Of a DNA stretch of 64,000 nt, positions 35,769-44,078 are shown in pieces. The position numbers and the translations under genes were made by a program. The notes below the pieces were generated by a model. The model saw only the letters and a list, made by a program, of their open reading frames with translations. It did no database searches and was not told where the DNA came from. The stretch comes from Gammaproteobacteria bacterium (lineage in GTDB: Bacteria; Pseudomonadota; Gammaproteobacteria; Pseudomonadales; Pseudomonadaceae). How positions within the stretch are numbered: position 1 is the stretch's first letter; the number at the start of each line of letters is the position of its first letter. The DNA lies in contig JAHIWP010000024.1 in the NCBI GenBank assembly GCA_018816095.1, positions 19,891 to 83,890 on the forward strand, read 5' to 3'.

Positions 35769-36110
35769 ATGTCTGATAGCAATCCTTGCTTGAGCTGTGG
35801 CGCGTGCTGCGCGCACTTTCGTGTGTCTTTTTTCTGGGGTGAGTGCCAGTCGGCCGGTGGTCTGATGCCGGACGATCAGGTGGTGTTGATCACCCCCCAG
35901 CGTGTTGCCATGCGCGGCACGGACAGTAAACCGGCGCGTTGTAACGCCTTGATGGGGGATGTCGGCCAGGGCGTGCGCTGCACGCTCTATAAAGAACGCT
36001 CCAGCACCTGCCGTGAATTCGAGGCCTCCTGGGTTAACGGCGAGCACAACCCGCAGTGCACACGGATTGCCGCCGTTGATGCCACCGGTGTCGCCCAGTG
36101 TTTCGCCTGA
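35769..36110 (+). CDS. YkgJ family cysteine cluster protein
   Basis: 113 residues. Nine or so cysteines in the family pattern (NPCLSCGACCAHFRVSFFWG, CNALMGD, CTLYKERSSTCREF) make a zinc- or iron-chelating fold. The physiological role is unknown. It is divergent from trkH and followed by the nitroreductase gene 89 bases later. Confidence 0.86.
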   Translation: MSDSNPCLSCGACCAHFRVSFFWGECQSAGGLMPDDQVVLITPQRVAMRGTDSKPARCNALMGDVGQGVRCTLYKERSSTCREFEASWVNGEHNPQCTRIAAVDATGVAQCFA

Positions 36111-36199
36111 GCGGGTGGCCTAGAACCTGCTCATGGGATTGCCCGCGCGTGCTCCGCAGGCACTAGAATGGCCAATTGATTGAATTGCCGAGGTGACTG

Positions 36200-36766
36200 A
36201 TGGACGCTCTTGATGCGTTGCTAAACCGTGTTTCTGCGCCGCGCTTGGTGGCGCCGGCACCCGATGCCGCGCAGCGTGAACTGTTGTTTCGCGCGGCCTT
36301 ACGTGCGCCTGATCATGGTCAGTTGCGCCCCTGGCGCTTTCTGACGGTTGAGGGGGACGCGCTGACGCAGCTGGGTGAACTGTTTGCCGGTGCATTACCG
36401 GCCGATGCCAGCCCGGAGGCGGTGAGCAAAGCCCAGGCGATGCCGTTGCGTGCGCCGTTACTGGTGTTGGTGATTGCCCGCGTGCAGGCCGATTCGAAAG
36501 TCCCAGCCCAGGAGCAGGTGCTAGCCGCCGGCTGCGCCGCCCACAGCATTTTATTGGCGGCCCACGCTCAGGGCATCGGCGCGGTCTGGCGCACCGGTGA
36601 TATGGCCTACAACCCACACGTCACTGCCGGCTTGGGCCTGGGTGCAGATGAGCAGCTGATTGCCTACCTTTACTTGGGCACGCCTGCGCGCGAATTGCGC
36701 GCGGTGCCGGCGGTGCAGGTGAGTGATTTTGTCAGCTCTTGGCCGGCGTCTGATTCGGCGGAGTAA
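36200..36766 (+). CDS. Nitroreductase family protein, YdjA-like
   Basis: 188 residues, the short YdjA class. FMN-binding residues are suggested by RAALRAPDHGQLRPWRF and the C-terminal YLYLGTPARELR. IGAVWRTGDMAYNP is conserved in the class. It probably reduces nitro or quinone compounds with NAD(P)H; the natural substrate is unknown. Its last 35 bases overlap the 3' end of the convergent cpxA. Confidence 0.88.
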   Translation: MDALDALLNRVSAPRLVAPAPDAAQRELLFRAALRAPDHGQLRPWRFLTVEGDALTQLGELFAGALPADASPEAVSKAQAMPLRAPLLVLVIARVQADSKVPAQEQVLAAGCAAHSILLAAHAQGIGAVWRTGDMAYNPHVTAGLGLGADEQLIAYLYLGTPARELRAVPAVQVSDFVSSWPASDSAE

Positions 36767-38075
36767 GCGGCACACGCAGGGTGGCGACAAAGCCACCTTG
36801 TGCGTGGTTGCTCAGTTCCAGCTGGCCGCCATGACGCTCGGCCGCACGCCGGGCGATGGCCAGCCCCAGGCCATGACCGCTGCTGGTTTGCCCGGGGGCG
36901 CGGTAAAAGGGTTCGCCAAGGCGCGCCAACTGCTCGGGGGCTACGCCGGGGCCGTGGTCGCGTACGCTCAGGCATAGTTGCTCGGCGTTTCGGCTGGCCG
37001 TCAGTTCGATGGGTTGCCCGACAGGATTGAAGCGCAGGGCATTGCGCAGCAGGTTGTCCAGCGCGCGTTGCAACATGTCCGCCCAGCCATTGAACAATAG
37101 GTCGGGCTCCAGCTGAATATTGATCTGTTGCTGCGGTGCGTCTAGGTGCGCCTCTTCGCGCAGGGTGTTTAGCAGCTTCGCGAGGTCGATTGGCTGCGCA
37201 GCGCCCGGTTCTGCATCGAGGCGGGCGAGGGCGAGAATCTCACTGATCAGTGCTTCCAGGCGGTCGCATTCCTGGCTCAGGCGCGGCCAATACTTCTCTC
37301 GCTCGACAGCATCTGCTCGCTCGGTCAAGGCCAGCGCGATACGCAGGCGGGCCAGCGGTGAGCGCAGTTCGTGGGAGACATCGCGCAGCAACTGGCGTTG
37401 GCTGCTGATCAAGCCTTGTACGCGCTCACCCATGCGGTTGAAGTCAGCCGCCAGCACGCCGAGCTCATCGCGTCGCTCGGCCAGCTTGGCCAGGCTGCTC
37501 TGTTGATAAGCGGTTTGCCCCAGATCATGTACGGCGCCGCGCAGGCGATTCAGCGGGCGGGTGATTGATAGGGTTAGCCAGAGGCTGAACAGCGTCAGAA
37601 CCAGCATGGCAATCGCCAGTGCACTGAGCGGCCAGAGCAAGCTGTCGCGTTGCCAGGCCGCAACTTCGGGGATCGGGATGCGGTAGATAAACAGATAGGT
37701 TTCGCCGCTGCTGGGGCTGGTGTAATCGACACTCAGGCGGCGCCAGGGCAGGCGCTTCTCGTTGCGGTGGCGCGCTTCAAAGGCGGCTGCACGGGCCGGG
37801 AAGGTGCCTTTAACCACCGGTTGGCCGCTGTTATCAAGCACCTGTACGTCGATGCGAAAGCTGCGTTTACGCTGTTCCAACAGAGCCTGAGCGGCAGTCG
37901 GGCCTTGCTCTTCGTAGCGTTGGGTCCAGGTCTCGGCGAGGTCATCCATGCCGGGGTGTTGGCTGAGTAGCCAGGCGTCCTGGTTGAGCATGCGCCCAAG
38001 TAGCATGGACAAACCGGCAACCAGGGCAATGGCCAGCCAAAAGCTGGCAAAGATGCGCCAGAACAGTGATCGCAC
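36732..38075 (-). CDS. cpxA: CpxA-type envelope stress sensor kinase
   Basis: 447 residues from a GTG at 38075, chosen because AAGGAG lies five bases before it (VRSLFWRIFASFWLAIALVA). TM1 ~7-27; periplasmic sensor domain ~28-155; TM2 (LWPLSALAIAMLVLTLFSLW); HAMP; HisKA (LLRDVSHELRSPLARLRIAL); ATPase with DNLLRNALRF, RDHGPGV and GHGLGLAIA. It is the partner of the OmpR-type regulator at 38870 and is separated from it by the Spy-like gene, the order known for P. aeruginosa PA3204-PA3206. The 3' end overlaps the nitroreductase gene by 35 bases. Confidence 0.9.
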   Translation of the reverse strand: MRSLFWRIFASFWLAIALVAGLSMLLGRMLNQDAWLLSQHPGMDDLAETWTQRYEEQGPTAAQALLEQRKRSFRIDVQVLDNSGQPVVKGTFPARAAAFEARHRNEKRLPWRRLSVDYTSPSSGETYLFIYRIPIPEVAAWQRDSLLWPLSALAIAMLVLTLFSLWLTLSITRPLNRLRGAVHDLGQTAYQQSSLAKLAERRDELGVLAADFNRMGERVQGLISSQRQLLRDVSHELRSPLARLRIALALTERADAVEREKYWPRLSQECDRLEALISEILALARLDAEPGAAQPIDLAKLLNTLREEAHLDAPQQQINIQLEPDLLFNGWADMLQRALDNLLRNALRFNPVGQPIELTASRNAEQLCLSVRDHGPGVAPEQLARLGEPFYRAPGQTSSGHGLGLAIARRAAERHGGQLELSNHAQGGFVATLRVPLTPPNQTPAKS

Positions 38076-38099
38076 GGTAGCTCCTTGGGTAACAGAAAC

Positions 38100-38127
38100 G
38101 CCCATCAAGGCTTGTGGCCTGATGGGC
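38100..38127 (-). terminator. Hairpin between the spy-like gene and cpxA
   Basis: GCCCATCA (38100-38107) and TGATGGGC (38120-38127) form a perfect 8-bp stem behind the spy-like stop and just before cpxA. On the minus strand only a short T-rich tail follows, so it may attenuate transcription into cpxA rather than stop it. Confidence 0.6.
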
Positions 38128-38147
38128 GCTGATTTAAGGGAATGGGT

Positions 38148-38564
38148 TTAGCTTTTCTTTGCTTGCTCAGCTTGCCAGGCCTTGAAGGCTTTATGCTCGG
38201 CGCGGCGCTCTTGCATTTTTTTCTGGTGTTCGTCGAAGGCCTTCTGTTGCTCGGGCGTGAGCAGCGCGCGGATGGCGTTGTGCTGTTCATCCTTGGCTGC
38301 TTGCAGTTCAGCCTGCATGGCTTTTTGCTCAGCGGCCGGGAGTTTCTCCAGGTAGCGCTGGGTGATCGCATGGCGGCCTTTCATCTGCTCGCCCATCAGT
38401 TTACGGATTTCGCGGTGCTGCTCTTTGCTCAGGTCGAGTTCCTTGAACATGCGGGAACCATGTTCACCATGATGGCCGCCGTGGCGCGAGCTGCCTTCAG
38501 GCATGGCCATGGCGAGGGTCGGCAGGGTCAGGGCGAGCAGTACGGCGGTAAGTGTTTTGCGCAT
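38148..38564 (-). CDS. Spy/CpxP-like periplasmic protein
   Basis: 138 residues from the ATG at 38564, with AAGGA upstream. Signal peptide KTLTAVLLALTLPTLAMA; a His-rich stretch (RHGGHHGEHGSRMF); helices with the LTxxQ-type motifs of the Spy/CpxP family (ELDLSKEQHREIRK and LLTPEQQKAFDEHQ). Such proteins act as ATP-independent chaperones in the periplasm and, as CpxP, inhibit CpxA. The metal-binding histidines could also sense metals. A double GTAAA box upstream marks it as a likely CpxR target. Confidence 0.88.
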   Translation of the reverse strand: MRKTLTAVLLALTLPTLAMAMPEGSSRHGGHHGEHGSRMFKELDLSKEQHREIRKLMGEQMKGRHAITQRYLEKLPAAEQKAMQAELQAAKDEQHNAIRALLTPEQQKAFDEHQKKMQERRAEHKAFKAWQAEQAKKS

Positions 38565-38645
38565 GGTGTGTTTCCTTGTCTGAAACCGGTAAACACCGGA
38601 TGAGCCCAGTCTAGGGCGGTCAAGGTCAAGGGCCGTCAGGGTAAG

Positions 38646-38661
38646 GTAAAGCTTAGGTAAA
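38646..38661. promoter_or_regulatory. CpxR-type box before the spy-like gene
   Basis: GTAAA at 38646-38650 and 38657-38661 with 6 bases between, on the plus strand; the minus strand reads TTTAC twice at 11-base period. This fits the CpxR site GTAAA-N4-8-GTAAA. It lies 82 bases before the spy-like start codon. Confidence 0.7.
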
Positions 38662-38717
38662 GGGCGCAGCGCAGCTGATTGACTTAAAGACTGTGCAAAA
38701 CCTCGCGAGCTAGAGTC

Positions 38718-38852
38718 ATGCAAGGCAAAAAACGGCGAGGAAGCGGAGTTTACTGCTGTAAATGAGCATTACTCGTTTCACTCGCCCTTCGGGTCGCGCT
38801 AAAGCGCGTTAGCCGCAAGCGGCTTGCCGAGCCGGTTTTTAACGCAGCAGGG
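38718..38852. repeat. Structured intergenic element with imperfect terminal repeats
   Basis: TGCAAGGCAAAAAACGGC at the left end and GCCGGTTTTTAACGCAGC at the right end are imperfect inverses. Inside are TTTACTGCTGTAAA (a palindrome with a short centre), CGCGCTAAAGCGCG and GCCGCAAGCGGC hairpins. There is no coding capacity. It lies between cpxR and the spy-like gene. Similar AAGCGGAGTTTAC-type repeats are scattered in Pseudomonas genomes. The rest of the ~300-base gap holds the Cpx box. Confidence 0.55.
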
Positions 38853-38869
38853 CCGACGCGCAGCAGGTT

Positions 38870-39547
38870 TTAAACGTTGTAGTAGTAGCCGCGGCTGCGC
38901 AGCGCCAATATGCGTTGGCGGCCATCGGCATGTGGGCCGAGTTTTTTGCGCAGGTTACTGACGTGCATGTCCAGGCTGCGGTCATACAGGGTCAGTTTGC
39001 GGCCGAGGGCCAGTTGCGCCAGCGTTTGCTTATCCACCGGCTCACCGGGGTGTTGTAACAGTGCTTCGAGAATGCGGCTTTCCGAGAGGGTCAGCGTGAC
39101 CTCCTGCTCGCCTAGGGTCACCGTGCCGCGGGCCTGGCTGTAATGTAAATCGCCGAGGTCGAGCGGACTGCCGGGCGTGGCCGCGAGGCTGCGGCGCAAT
39201 ACCGCGCGCAGCCTCGCGGTGAGTTCGCGCGGGTCGCAGGGCTTGGCCAGGTAATCGTCGGCACCCAACTCCAGGCCGAGGATCCGGTCCAGTGGTTCGC
39301 CACGGGCCGATAACATCAACACCGGCAGGTCCGGGTGGTCGCTGCGTAATTGCTTGAGCAGTTCCAGGCCGCTGCCGTCGGGCAGCATCACATCCAGCAC
39401 CACGGCATCTGGGCTGTGCGTGGCAAGGGCGTTACGGGCGCTATGGCCGTCATGGCAGGCGCTGACCTTAAAGCCTTCCTGGGTCAGCCAGCTGGCCAGC
39501 AGTTCACAGAGTTCGACATCGTCGTCGATAAGCAGCAGGTCATTCAT
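38870..39547 (-). CDS. cpxR: CpxR-type OmpR family response regulator
   Basis: 225 residues. Receiver with Asp51 in DAVVLDVMLPDGSGLEL and the conserved LSARGEPLDRILGLELGADD; C-terminal OmpR winged helix (TLSESRILEALLQHPGEPVD, SLDMHVSNLRKKLG, RSRGYYYNV). It activates envelope stress and, in P. aeruginosa, efflux genes. The start codon is three bases behind the stop of the SH3-less YgiM-like gene, so the two are cotranscribed. The downstream neighbours are the Spy-like gene and cpxA. Confidence 0.9.
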   Translation of the reverse strand: MNDLLLIDDDVELCELLASWLTQEGFKVSACHDGHSARNALATHSPDAVVLDVMLPDGSGLELLKQLRSDHPDLPVLMLSARGEPLDRILGLELGADDYLAKPCDPRELTARLRAVLRRSLAATPGSPLDLGDLHYSQARGTVTLGEQEVTLTLSESRILEALLQHPGEPVDKQTLAQLALGRKLTLYDRSLDMHVSNLRKKLGPHADGRQRILALRSRGYYYNV

Positions 39548-39550
39548 GGC

Positions 39551-39952
39551 TCAGTTCAGCCACTCGCGGCGTGCGCGGCGCCCGCCGCGTAACAATGCAC
39601 CGATCAGTACCCCCAGCAACCCCGCTCCAGCGCCCGTGGCAAACCACATTTGTTGCTCGCTGATGAGGGGTTTCGGGGCGCTGGCCTGGTTTTTTTTCAG
39701 TTCGAGTTTGAGGCGCTGATTGTCCTGACGCAGACGCTGCAACTGCACAGTTTCATGTTCGTTGCTGGCGCTTTGTAGCTCCACGCTAAGGGCTTGGCGT
39801 TGTTCTTCGCTAATCGCCAGGCGCTGTTCCAGATCGTCGATTTGCGCCTGCGCTGAGGTGGCTTCAGCCAATGGCTGTGGCGGGTTCTCTTCGGCCTGAG
39901 TAACGGCCGGCAAGCACAGGGTCAAGAGTAGAAACAGCGGGCCTGGACGCAT
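39551..39952 (-). CDS. Small membrane-anchored coiled-coil protein, YgiM C-terminal-like
   Basis: 133 residues. N-terminal signal peptide (LFLLLTLCLPAVTQA), a coiled coil ~30-85 (IDDLEQRLAISEEQRQALSV and LQRLRQDNQRLKLELKKNQ), and a C-terminal TM helix rich in Gly (WFATGAGAGLLGVLIGALL) followed by an arginine tail. This is the layout of the YgiM/TIGR04211 family with its SH3 domain missing. No function is established. It stands three bases before cpxR and may report on the envelope to the Cpx system; this is inference from position. Confidence 0.72.
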   Translation of the reverse strand: MRPGPLFLLLTLCLPAVTQAEENPPQPLAEATSAQAQIDDLEQRLAISEEQRQALSVELQSASNEHETVQLQRLRQDNQRLKLELKKNQASAPKPLISEQQMWFATGAGAGLLGVLIGALLRGGRRARREWLN

Positions 39953-40005
39953 CGGAACTCCTTGCGTGTCATTGTTGTTATGGGCTGTTCAGAGCAAAGA
40001 TGGCG

Positions 40006-40305
40006 TCAAGGCAAAACCAGCTTGAAGGGTTTGACCAGCACGGAGGCATACACCCCAGCGGCGCGGTAAGGGTCGGCGTCGGCCCACTGTTGCGCGGCCA
40101 GCAGCGATTCAAATTCCGCGACGACCAGGCTGCCGGAAAAGCCTGCTGGGCCTGGATCATTGCTGTCGACGGCTGGGTGCGGGCCGGCGAGGATCAAGCG
40201 GCCTTCAGTTTTCAGCTGCTCCAGGCGCGCCAGGTGCGCCGGGCGAGCATTCATACGGTTTTCCAGCGAGTTTTCCACATCGGTGGCAATGATTGCGTAG
40301 AGCAT
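40006..40305 (-). CDS. YciI family protein
   Basis: 99 residues, ferredoxin-like YciI fold: [40 protein letters not shown], then [20 protein letters not shown] and [20 protein letters not shown]. The His (RPAHLARL) and Asp (DPY) are the conserved active-site pair of the family. In E. coli yciI lies near the trp genes; the reaction is not known. Confidence 0.92.
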   Translation of the reverse strand: MLYAIIATDVENSLENRMNARPAHLARLEQLKTEGRLILAGPHPAVDSNDPGPAGFSGSLVVAEFESLLAAQQWADADPYRAAGVYASVLVKPFKLVLP

Positions 40306-40458
40306 CTTGATCCTTAGTATGAAGTCGTTAGCGGTGGCCGCAGCCGTGGGAGAAAAACAGTCTGTTCAGGCAATGTCGAGGAAATAGTGGCGCAGGCCAG
40401 CAAGAATCCACATCTGCCGGCATAATAACAAACATAAATGACTCGGAAAGCGCGCCTT

Positions 40459-41322
40459 ATGGAAGTTGATTTGCATTGCCATAGCACCGCATCAGACGGC
40501 GCACTTGCGCCAGCTGCGGTGGTGGCGCGGGCGTTTGAGCGCGGTGTGCGGGTGCTGGCGTTAACCGATCACGACACCCTGGATGGCCTCGATGAAGCCG
40601 GCGCTGCGGCGCAAGCCTTGGGCATGCAACTGGTCAATGGCATCGAGTTGTCCTGCCTTTGGGGCGGTGCGACCATCCATGTCTTGGGGTATGCCTTCAA
40701 TCGTGAAGCACCGGCTTTGCAGCAGGCGATTGCCGAGTTGCATGAGGGGCGCTGGTTGCGTGCGGCGGAAATCTCCAAGCGTTTGGACGCTAAAGGCATG
40801 CCCGGTGCGCTGGACGGCGCGCGGGCCATTCAGCAGGAGTTGGGCGACAGTGGTAATGCCCCTGCGCGTCCGCATTTCGCCGATTTCCTAGTGCGCGGCG
40901 GTTACGTCAAAGACCGCGCCGAGGCGTTTCGTAAATGGCTGGGCTCGGGCAAGCTGGGTGATGTCAAACAGCATTGGCCGGAGCTTGCGCAGACTGTCGA
41001 CACCCTGCGCCGTGCAGGTGCCTGGGTCAGCCTGGCGCATCCGTGGCAGTACGACTTTACTCGGAGTAAGCGCCGCAAGTTGATTGCCGATTTTGTCGGA
41101 GCCGGCGGGCATTCGTTGGAAGTGGTCAACGGTATGCAACCGGCCGACCAGGTGGGCAGCCTGGCAATTCTGGCGCGCGAGTTTGGTATGTTTGTCACGG
41201 CGGGCAGTGATTTTCACGCGCCAGGCCAGTGGTCTGAGTTGGGTGTTTATCGCCCAGTTCCCGAGGATCTACCGCCCCTGTGGGCACGGTTTAAGCATGT
41301 CCAGCAGCCTACTGCAATCTGA
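40459..41322 (+). CDS. PHP-domain phosphoesterase, RNase AM / YciV (TrpH) family
   Basis: 287 residues from the ATG at 40459 (MEVDLHCHSTASDGALAP), with GGAAAG eight bases upstream; a further ATG at 40438 has no ribosome site. PHP metal ligands are visible: DLHCHS, LTDHDT, GIELSC, RPHFAD, LAHP, SDFHAPG. The E. coli homologue is a 5'-3' exoribonuclease that trims 5' ends of rRNAs and cuts 3',5'-bisphosphonucleotides. The next gene starts 13 bases after its stop, in a different frame. Confidence 0.9.
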   Translation: MEVDLHCHSTASDGALAPAAVVARAFERGVRVLALTDHDTLDGLDEAGAAAQALGMQLVNGIELSCLWGGATIHVLGYAFNREAPALQQAIAELHEGRWLRAAEISKRLDAKGMPGALDGARAIQQELGDSGNAPARPHFADFLVRGGYVKDRAEAFRKWLGSGKLGDVKQHWPELAQTVDTLRRAGAWVSLAHPWQYDFTRSKRRKLIADFVGAGGHSLEVVNGMQPADQVGSLAILAREFGMFVTAGSDFHAPGQWSELGVYRPVPEDLPPLWARFKHVQQPTAI

Positions 41323-41335
41323 TCAGGATTCGAGT

Positions 41336-41965
41336 GTGAGCCAATTCTTCCAGATTCATCCGGAAAACCCGCAAGCGCGTCTGATCAAACAGGCCGTGGA
41401 GATTATCCGCAACGGTGGGGTGGTGATCTATCCGACCGACTCATCCTATGCCGTGGGTTGCCATATCGGTGACAAGACGGCTATCGAGCGTATCCGCCGC
41501 ATGCGCCAGCTGGATGACAAGCATAACTTCACCTTGGTGTGCCGTGATCTGTCAGAGCTGAGCACCTTTGCCAAAGTGGATACTGCGGCGTTCCGTTTAC
41601 TCAAGGCCCATACCCCCGGGCCTTACACCTTTATCCTCAACGCCACCCGCGAAGTGCCACGCATGTTGTTGCATGCCAAGCGCCGTACCATTGGCCTGCG
41701 GGTGCCCAGCCATCCGATTGCCATGGCGCTGCTGGAAGAACTCAACGAGCCGTTGATGAGTGTGAGTTTGATCCTGCCGGGTGAAACAGTGCCGATGAGC
41801 GACCCTTACGAAATGCGCCAGACCCTTGAGCGTCAGGTTGATCTGATCATCGATGGCGGTTTCGGTGGGCTTGAGGCCTCCACTGTGGTCAGCCTGCTCG
41901 AGGATGAGCCTGAAGTGTTTCGGGTGGGCTGCGGTGATCCGTCGCCTTTTACGGATGATCTTTGA
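41336..41965 (+). CDS. YciO/Sua5-YrdC family protein
   Basis: 209 residues from a GTG at 41336 (MSQFFQIHPENPQARLIKQA). YrdC-like fold with GGVVIYPTDSSYAVGCHIGD, KHNFTLVCRDLSELS and GLRVPSHPIAMALLEEL. It resembles YciO, a relative of the tRNA threonylcarbamoyladenosine enzyme TsaC, rather than TsaC itself; the product need not be t6A. It lies 13 bases behind the PHP gene. An earlier ATG in the frame would overlap the PHP gene by over 200 bases and is rejected. Confidence 0.88.
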   Translation: MSQFFQIHPENPQARLIKQAVEIIRNGGVVIYPTDSSYAVGCHIGDKTAIERIRRMRQLDDKHNFTLVCRDLSELSTFAKVDTAAFRLLKAHTPGPYTFILNATREVPRMLLHAKRRTIGLRVPSHPIAMALLEELNEPLMSVSLILPGETVPMSDPYEMRQTLERQVDLIIDGGFGGLEASTVVSLLEDEPEVFRVGCGDPSPFTDDL

Positions 41966-41998
41966 GCCCGCCTCTATATAATCGGGCTCCTTCGTTTT
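41964..41998 (+). promoter_or_regulatory. Hairpin carrying a TATAAT -10 before trpS
   Basis: GAGCCCG (41964-41970) and CGGGCTC (41983-41989) form a perfect stem followed by CTTCGTTTT. The loop contains TATAAT (41977-41982), so terminator and the trpS promoter appear to share the same bases. Confidence 0.5.
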
Positions 41999-42013
41999 TA
42001 CAGGTAATCCGTT

Positions 42014-43228
42014 TTGAGTCTTGCTGACGCCGAACGTCGTGTGTTCTCTGGCATGCGCCCGAGTGGTTTGTTACACCTGGGGCACTATCAGGGGGTGCTG
42101 AAGAACTGGATCAAGCTGCAACACAGCTATGAATGCTTCTTCTGCATTGTTGACCTGCATGCATTGACCACTGATTACGATGATGTCGGCCCCTTGTCCC
42201 AGCGGGTCATGGACATGGCTGTGGACTGGCTGGCTGCCGGCGTTAGCCCCAGTTCCGCGACGTTGTTTATTCAGTCGCAAGTCCCCGAACATGCCGAGCT
42301 GCACCTGCTGCTGTCGATGATTTGCCCGCTCAGCTGGCTGGAGCGCGTGCCGTCCTATAAAGAGCAGCAAGAACAGCTGCACGGCAAAGACCTCAGTACC
42401 TTCGGTTTTCTCGGCTATCCCTTGCTGCAAGCGGCCGACATCCTGCTGTACCGCGCCGGTGTGGTGCCGGTGGGCAGCGATCAGCTGGCGCATATCGAAT
42501 TTGCCCGTGATGTGGCGCGGCGCTTCAACCATTTGTATGGCCGTGAGCAGGGCTTTGAGGAAAAAGCTGAAGCCGCGATCATCAAACTCGGCAAGAAGAC
42601 TGCCAAGCTCTACAACAGCTTGCGCAAGGCTTATCAGGAGCAAGGTGATGGTGAGGCGCTGGAAACCGCCCGCGCCCTACTCAAAGACCAGCAAAGCATT
42701 ACCCTGGGTGATAAAGAACGTCTGTATGGCTACCTGGAAGGCGGCGGCAAGATTCTTCTGGCTGAACCGCAGGCTTTGCTGGGGGAGTCGCCCAAGTTGC
42801 TCGGGCTGGATGGCAGCAAAATGTCCAAGTCCAACAATAATGCGATCTTCCTGCGCGACACCGCGCCGGCGATCGAGGAAAAAATCCGCCGCATGCCGAC
42901 CGATCCGGCGCGGGTGCACCGTGATGATCCCGGCAACCCGGCCAACTGTCCGGTGTGGTCGTTGCACCAGCTCTACTCCAATACGCCAACCTGTGAATGG
43001 GTCCAGCAGGGCTGCCGCAGTGCCGGTATCGGTTGCCTGGAATGTAAAGCGCCGTTGATTGAAGCGGTGCAGCTTGAGTTGCAGCCGTTGCAGGCAAGGG
43101 CGGCCGACTACCAGGACAGCCCTGATCTGGTTCGGCAGATTCTTGCCGATGGCGCCGAACGTGCACGTTCAGAGGCACGGGAAACCCTTAGCGAAGTCCG
43201 CCTGGCTCTCGGCCTGAATTACCGCTGA
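42014..43228 (+). CDS. trpS: Tryptophanyl-tRNA synthetase
   Basis: 404 residues. The HIGH-type signature is HLGHYQG and the KMSKS-type signature is SKMSKSNNN. The sequence between (DLHALTTDYDDVGPLSQRV, KEQQEQLHGKDLSTFGFLGY, GVVPVGSDQLAHIEFARDVA) is the class I TrpRS core. The C-terminal region is longer than in E. coli, as in other pseudomonads. The only sensible start is a TTG at 42014 with AGGTAA upstream; the first ATG in frame (42050 region) would cut the conserved N-terminus. Confidence 0.95.
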   Translation: MSLADAERRVFSGMRPSGLLHLGHYQGVLKNWIKLQHSYECFFCIVDLHALTTDYDDVGPLSQRVMDMAVDWLAAGVSPSSATLFIQSQVPEHAELHLLLSMICPLSWLERVPSYKEQQEQLHGKDLSTFGFLGYPLLQAADILLYRAGVVPVGSDQLAHIEFARDVARRFNHLYGREQGFEEKAEAAIIKLGKKTAKLYNSLRKAYQEQGDGEALETARALLKDQQSITLGDKERLYGYLEGGGKILLAEPQALLGESPKLLGLDGSKMSKSNNNAIFLRDTAPAIEEKIRRMPTDPARVHRDDPGNPANCPVWSLHQLYSNTPTCEWVQQGCRSAGIGCLECKAPLIEAVQLELQPLQARAADYQDSPDLVRQILADGAERARSEARETLSEVRLALGLNYR

Positions 43229-43248
43229 ACCTACTGTCGAGAGTGACC

Positions 43249-44076
43249 ATGTCCAGCGTGCCGCCCGAGGAACACCCCGATAGCCAGGCCAATGCCCAGC
43301 AGGAGCTGCCATTCGCCTTGGTGTATGGCCAGGCGTTCACCGAAATGCCGCTGGATCTGTACATTCCGCCGGATGCGCTGGAGGTGTTTCTCGAAGCCTT
43401 CGAGGGCCCGTTGGACCTGCTGCTGTACCTGATCCGCAAGCAGAACATCGACGTGCTGGATATCCCCGTGGCGGAAATTACCCGCCAGTACATGGGGTAT
43501 GTCGAGCTGATGCAGTCGGTGCGCCTGGAGCTGGCCGCCGAGTACTTGGTGATGGCCGCCATGCTCGCCGAGATCAAGTCGCGCATGCTGTTGCCGCGCT
43601 CCAGTGAAGTGGAGGCCGAAGAAGACGACCCGCGTGCCGAGCTGATCCGGCGTTTGCAGGAATACGAGCGTTACAAGGCGGCGGCAGAAGGTATCGACGG
43701 GCTTAGCCGGGTTGGCCGTGACCTGACCGTGCCGCGCCTGGATGCGCCCGAAGCGCGGGCACGCAAGTTGTTGCCGGATGTCAGCCTGGAAGAGGTGCTG
43801 CTGTCGATGGCTGAGGTGCTGCGCCGCGCTGACATGTTTGAAAGTCATCAAATCACCCGTGAAACGCTGTCGACCCGTGAGCGTATGAGCGATGTGCTTG
43901 AACGGCTTAAAGGCGGCGCTTTCGTGCCATTTGTCAGCCTGTTTAGTGCTGAAGAGGGCAAACTCGGCGTGGTGGTGACCTTTATGGCCGTGCTGGAGTT
44001 GATCAAGGAATCCCTGGTCGAATTGGTGCAAAACGAGGCTTTTGGGCCAATCCATGTGCGCGCACGGGCAGAGTAA
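43249..44076 (+). CDS. scpA: ScpA, segregation and condensation protein A (kleisin)
   Basis: 275 residues from the ATG at 43249 (MSSVPPEEHPDSQANAQQEL). FEGPLDLLLYLIRKQNIDVLD and RLELAAEYLVMAAMLAEIKS are the N-terminal ScpA signature. It is the kleisin that bridges SMC heads in the SMC-ScpAB complex. The gene ends 2 bases before scpB. Confidence 0.95.
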   Translation: MSSVPPEEHPDSQANAQQELPFALVYGQAFTEMPLDLYIPPDALEVFLEAFEGPLDLLLYLIRKQNIDVLDIPVAEITRQYMGYVELMQSVRLELAAEYLVMAAMLAEIKSRMLLPRSSEVEAEEDDPRAELIRRLQEYERYKAAAEGIDGLSRVGRDLTVPRLDAPEARARKLLPDVSLEEVLLSMAEVLRRADMFESHQITRETLSTRERMSDVLERLKGGAFVPFVSLFSAEEGKLGVVVTFMAVLELIKESLVELVQNEAFGPIHVRARAE

Positions 44077-44078
44077 GT

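Noticed and set aside
35616-36047. N-terminal extension of the second trkH (frame is open 144 codons further)
   Set aside because: The added residues lie opposite the YkgJ-like gene and do not match TrkH; copy 1 starts at the equivalent of 35615.
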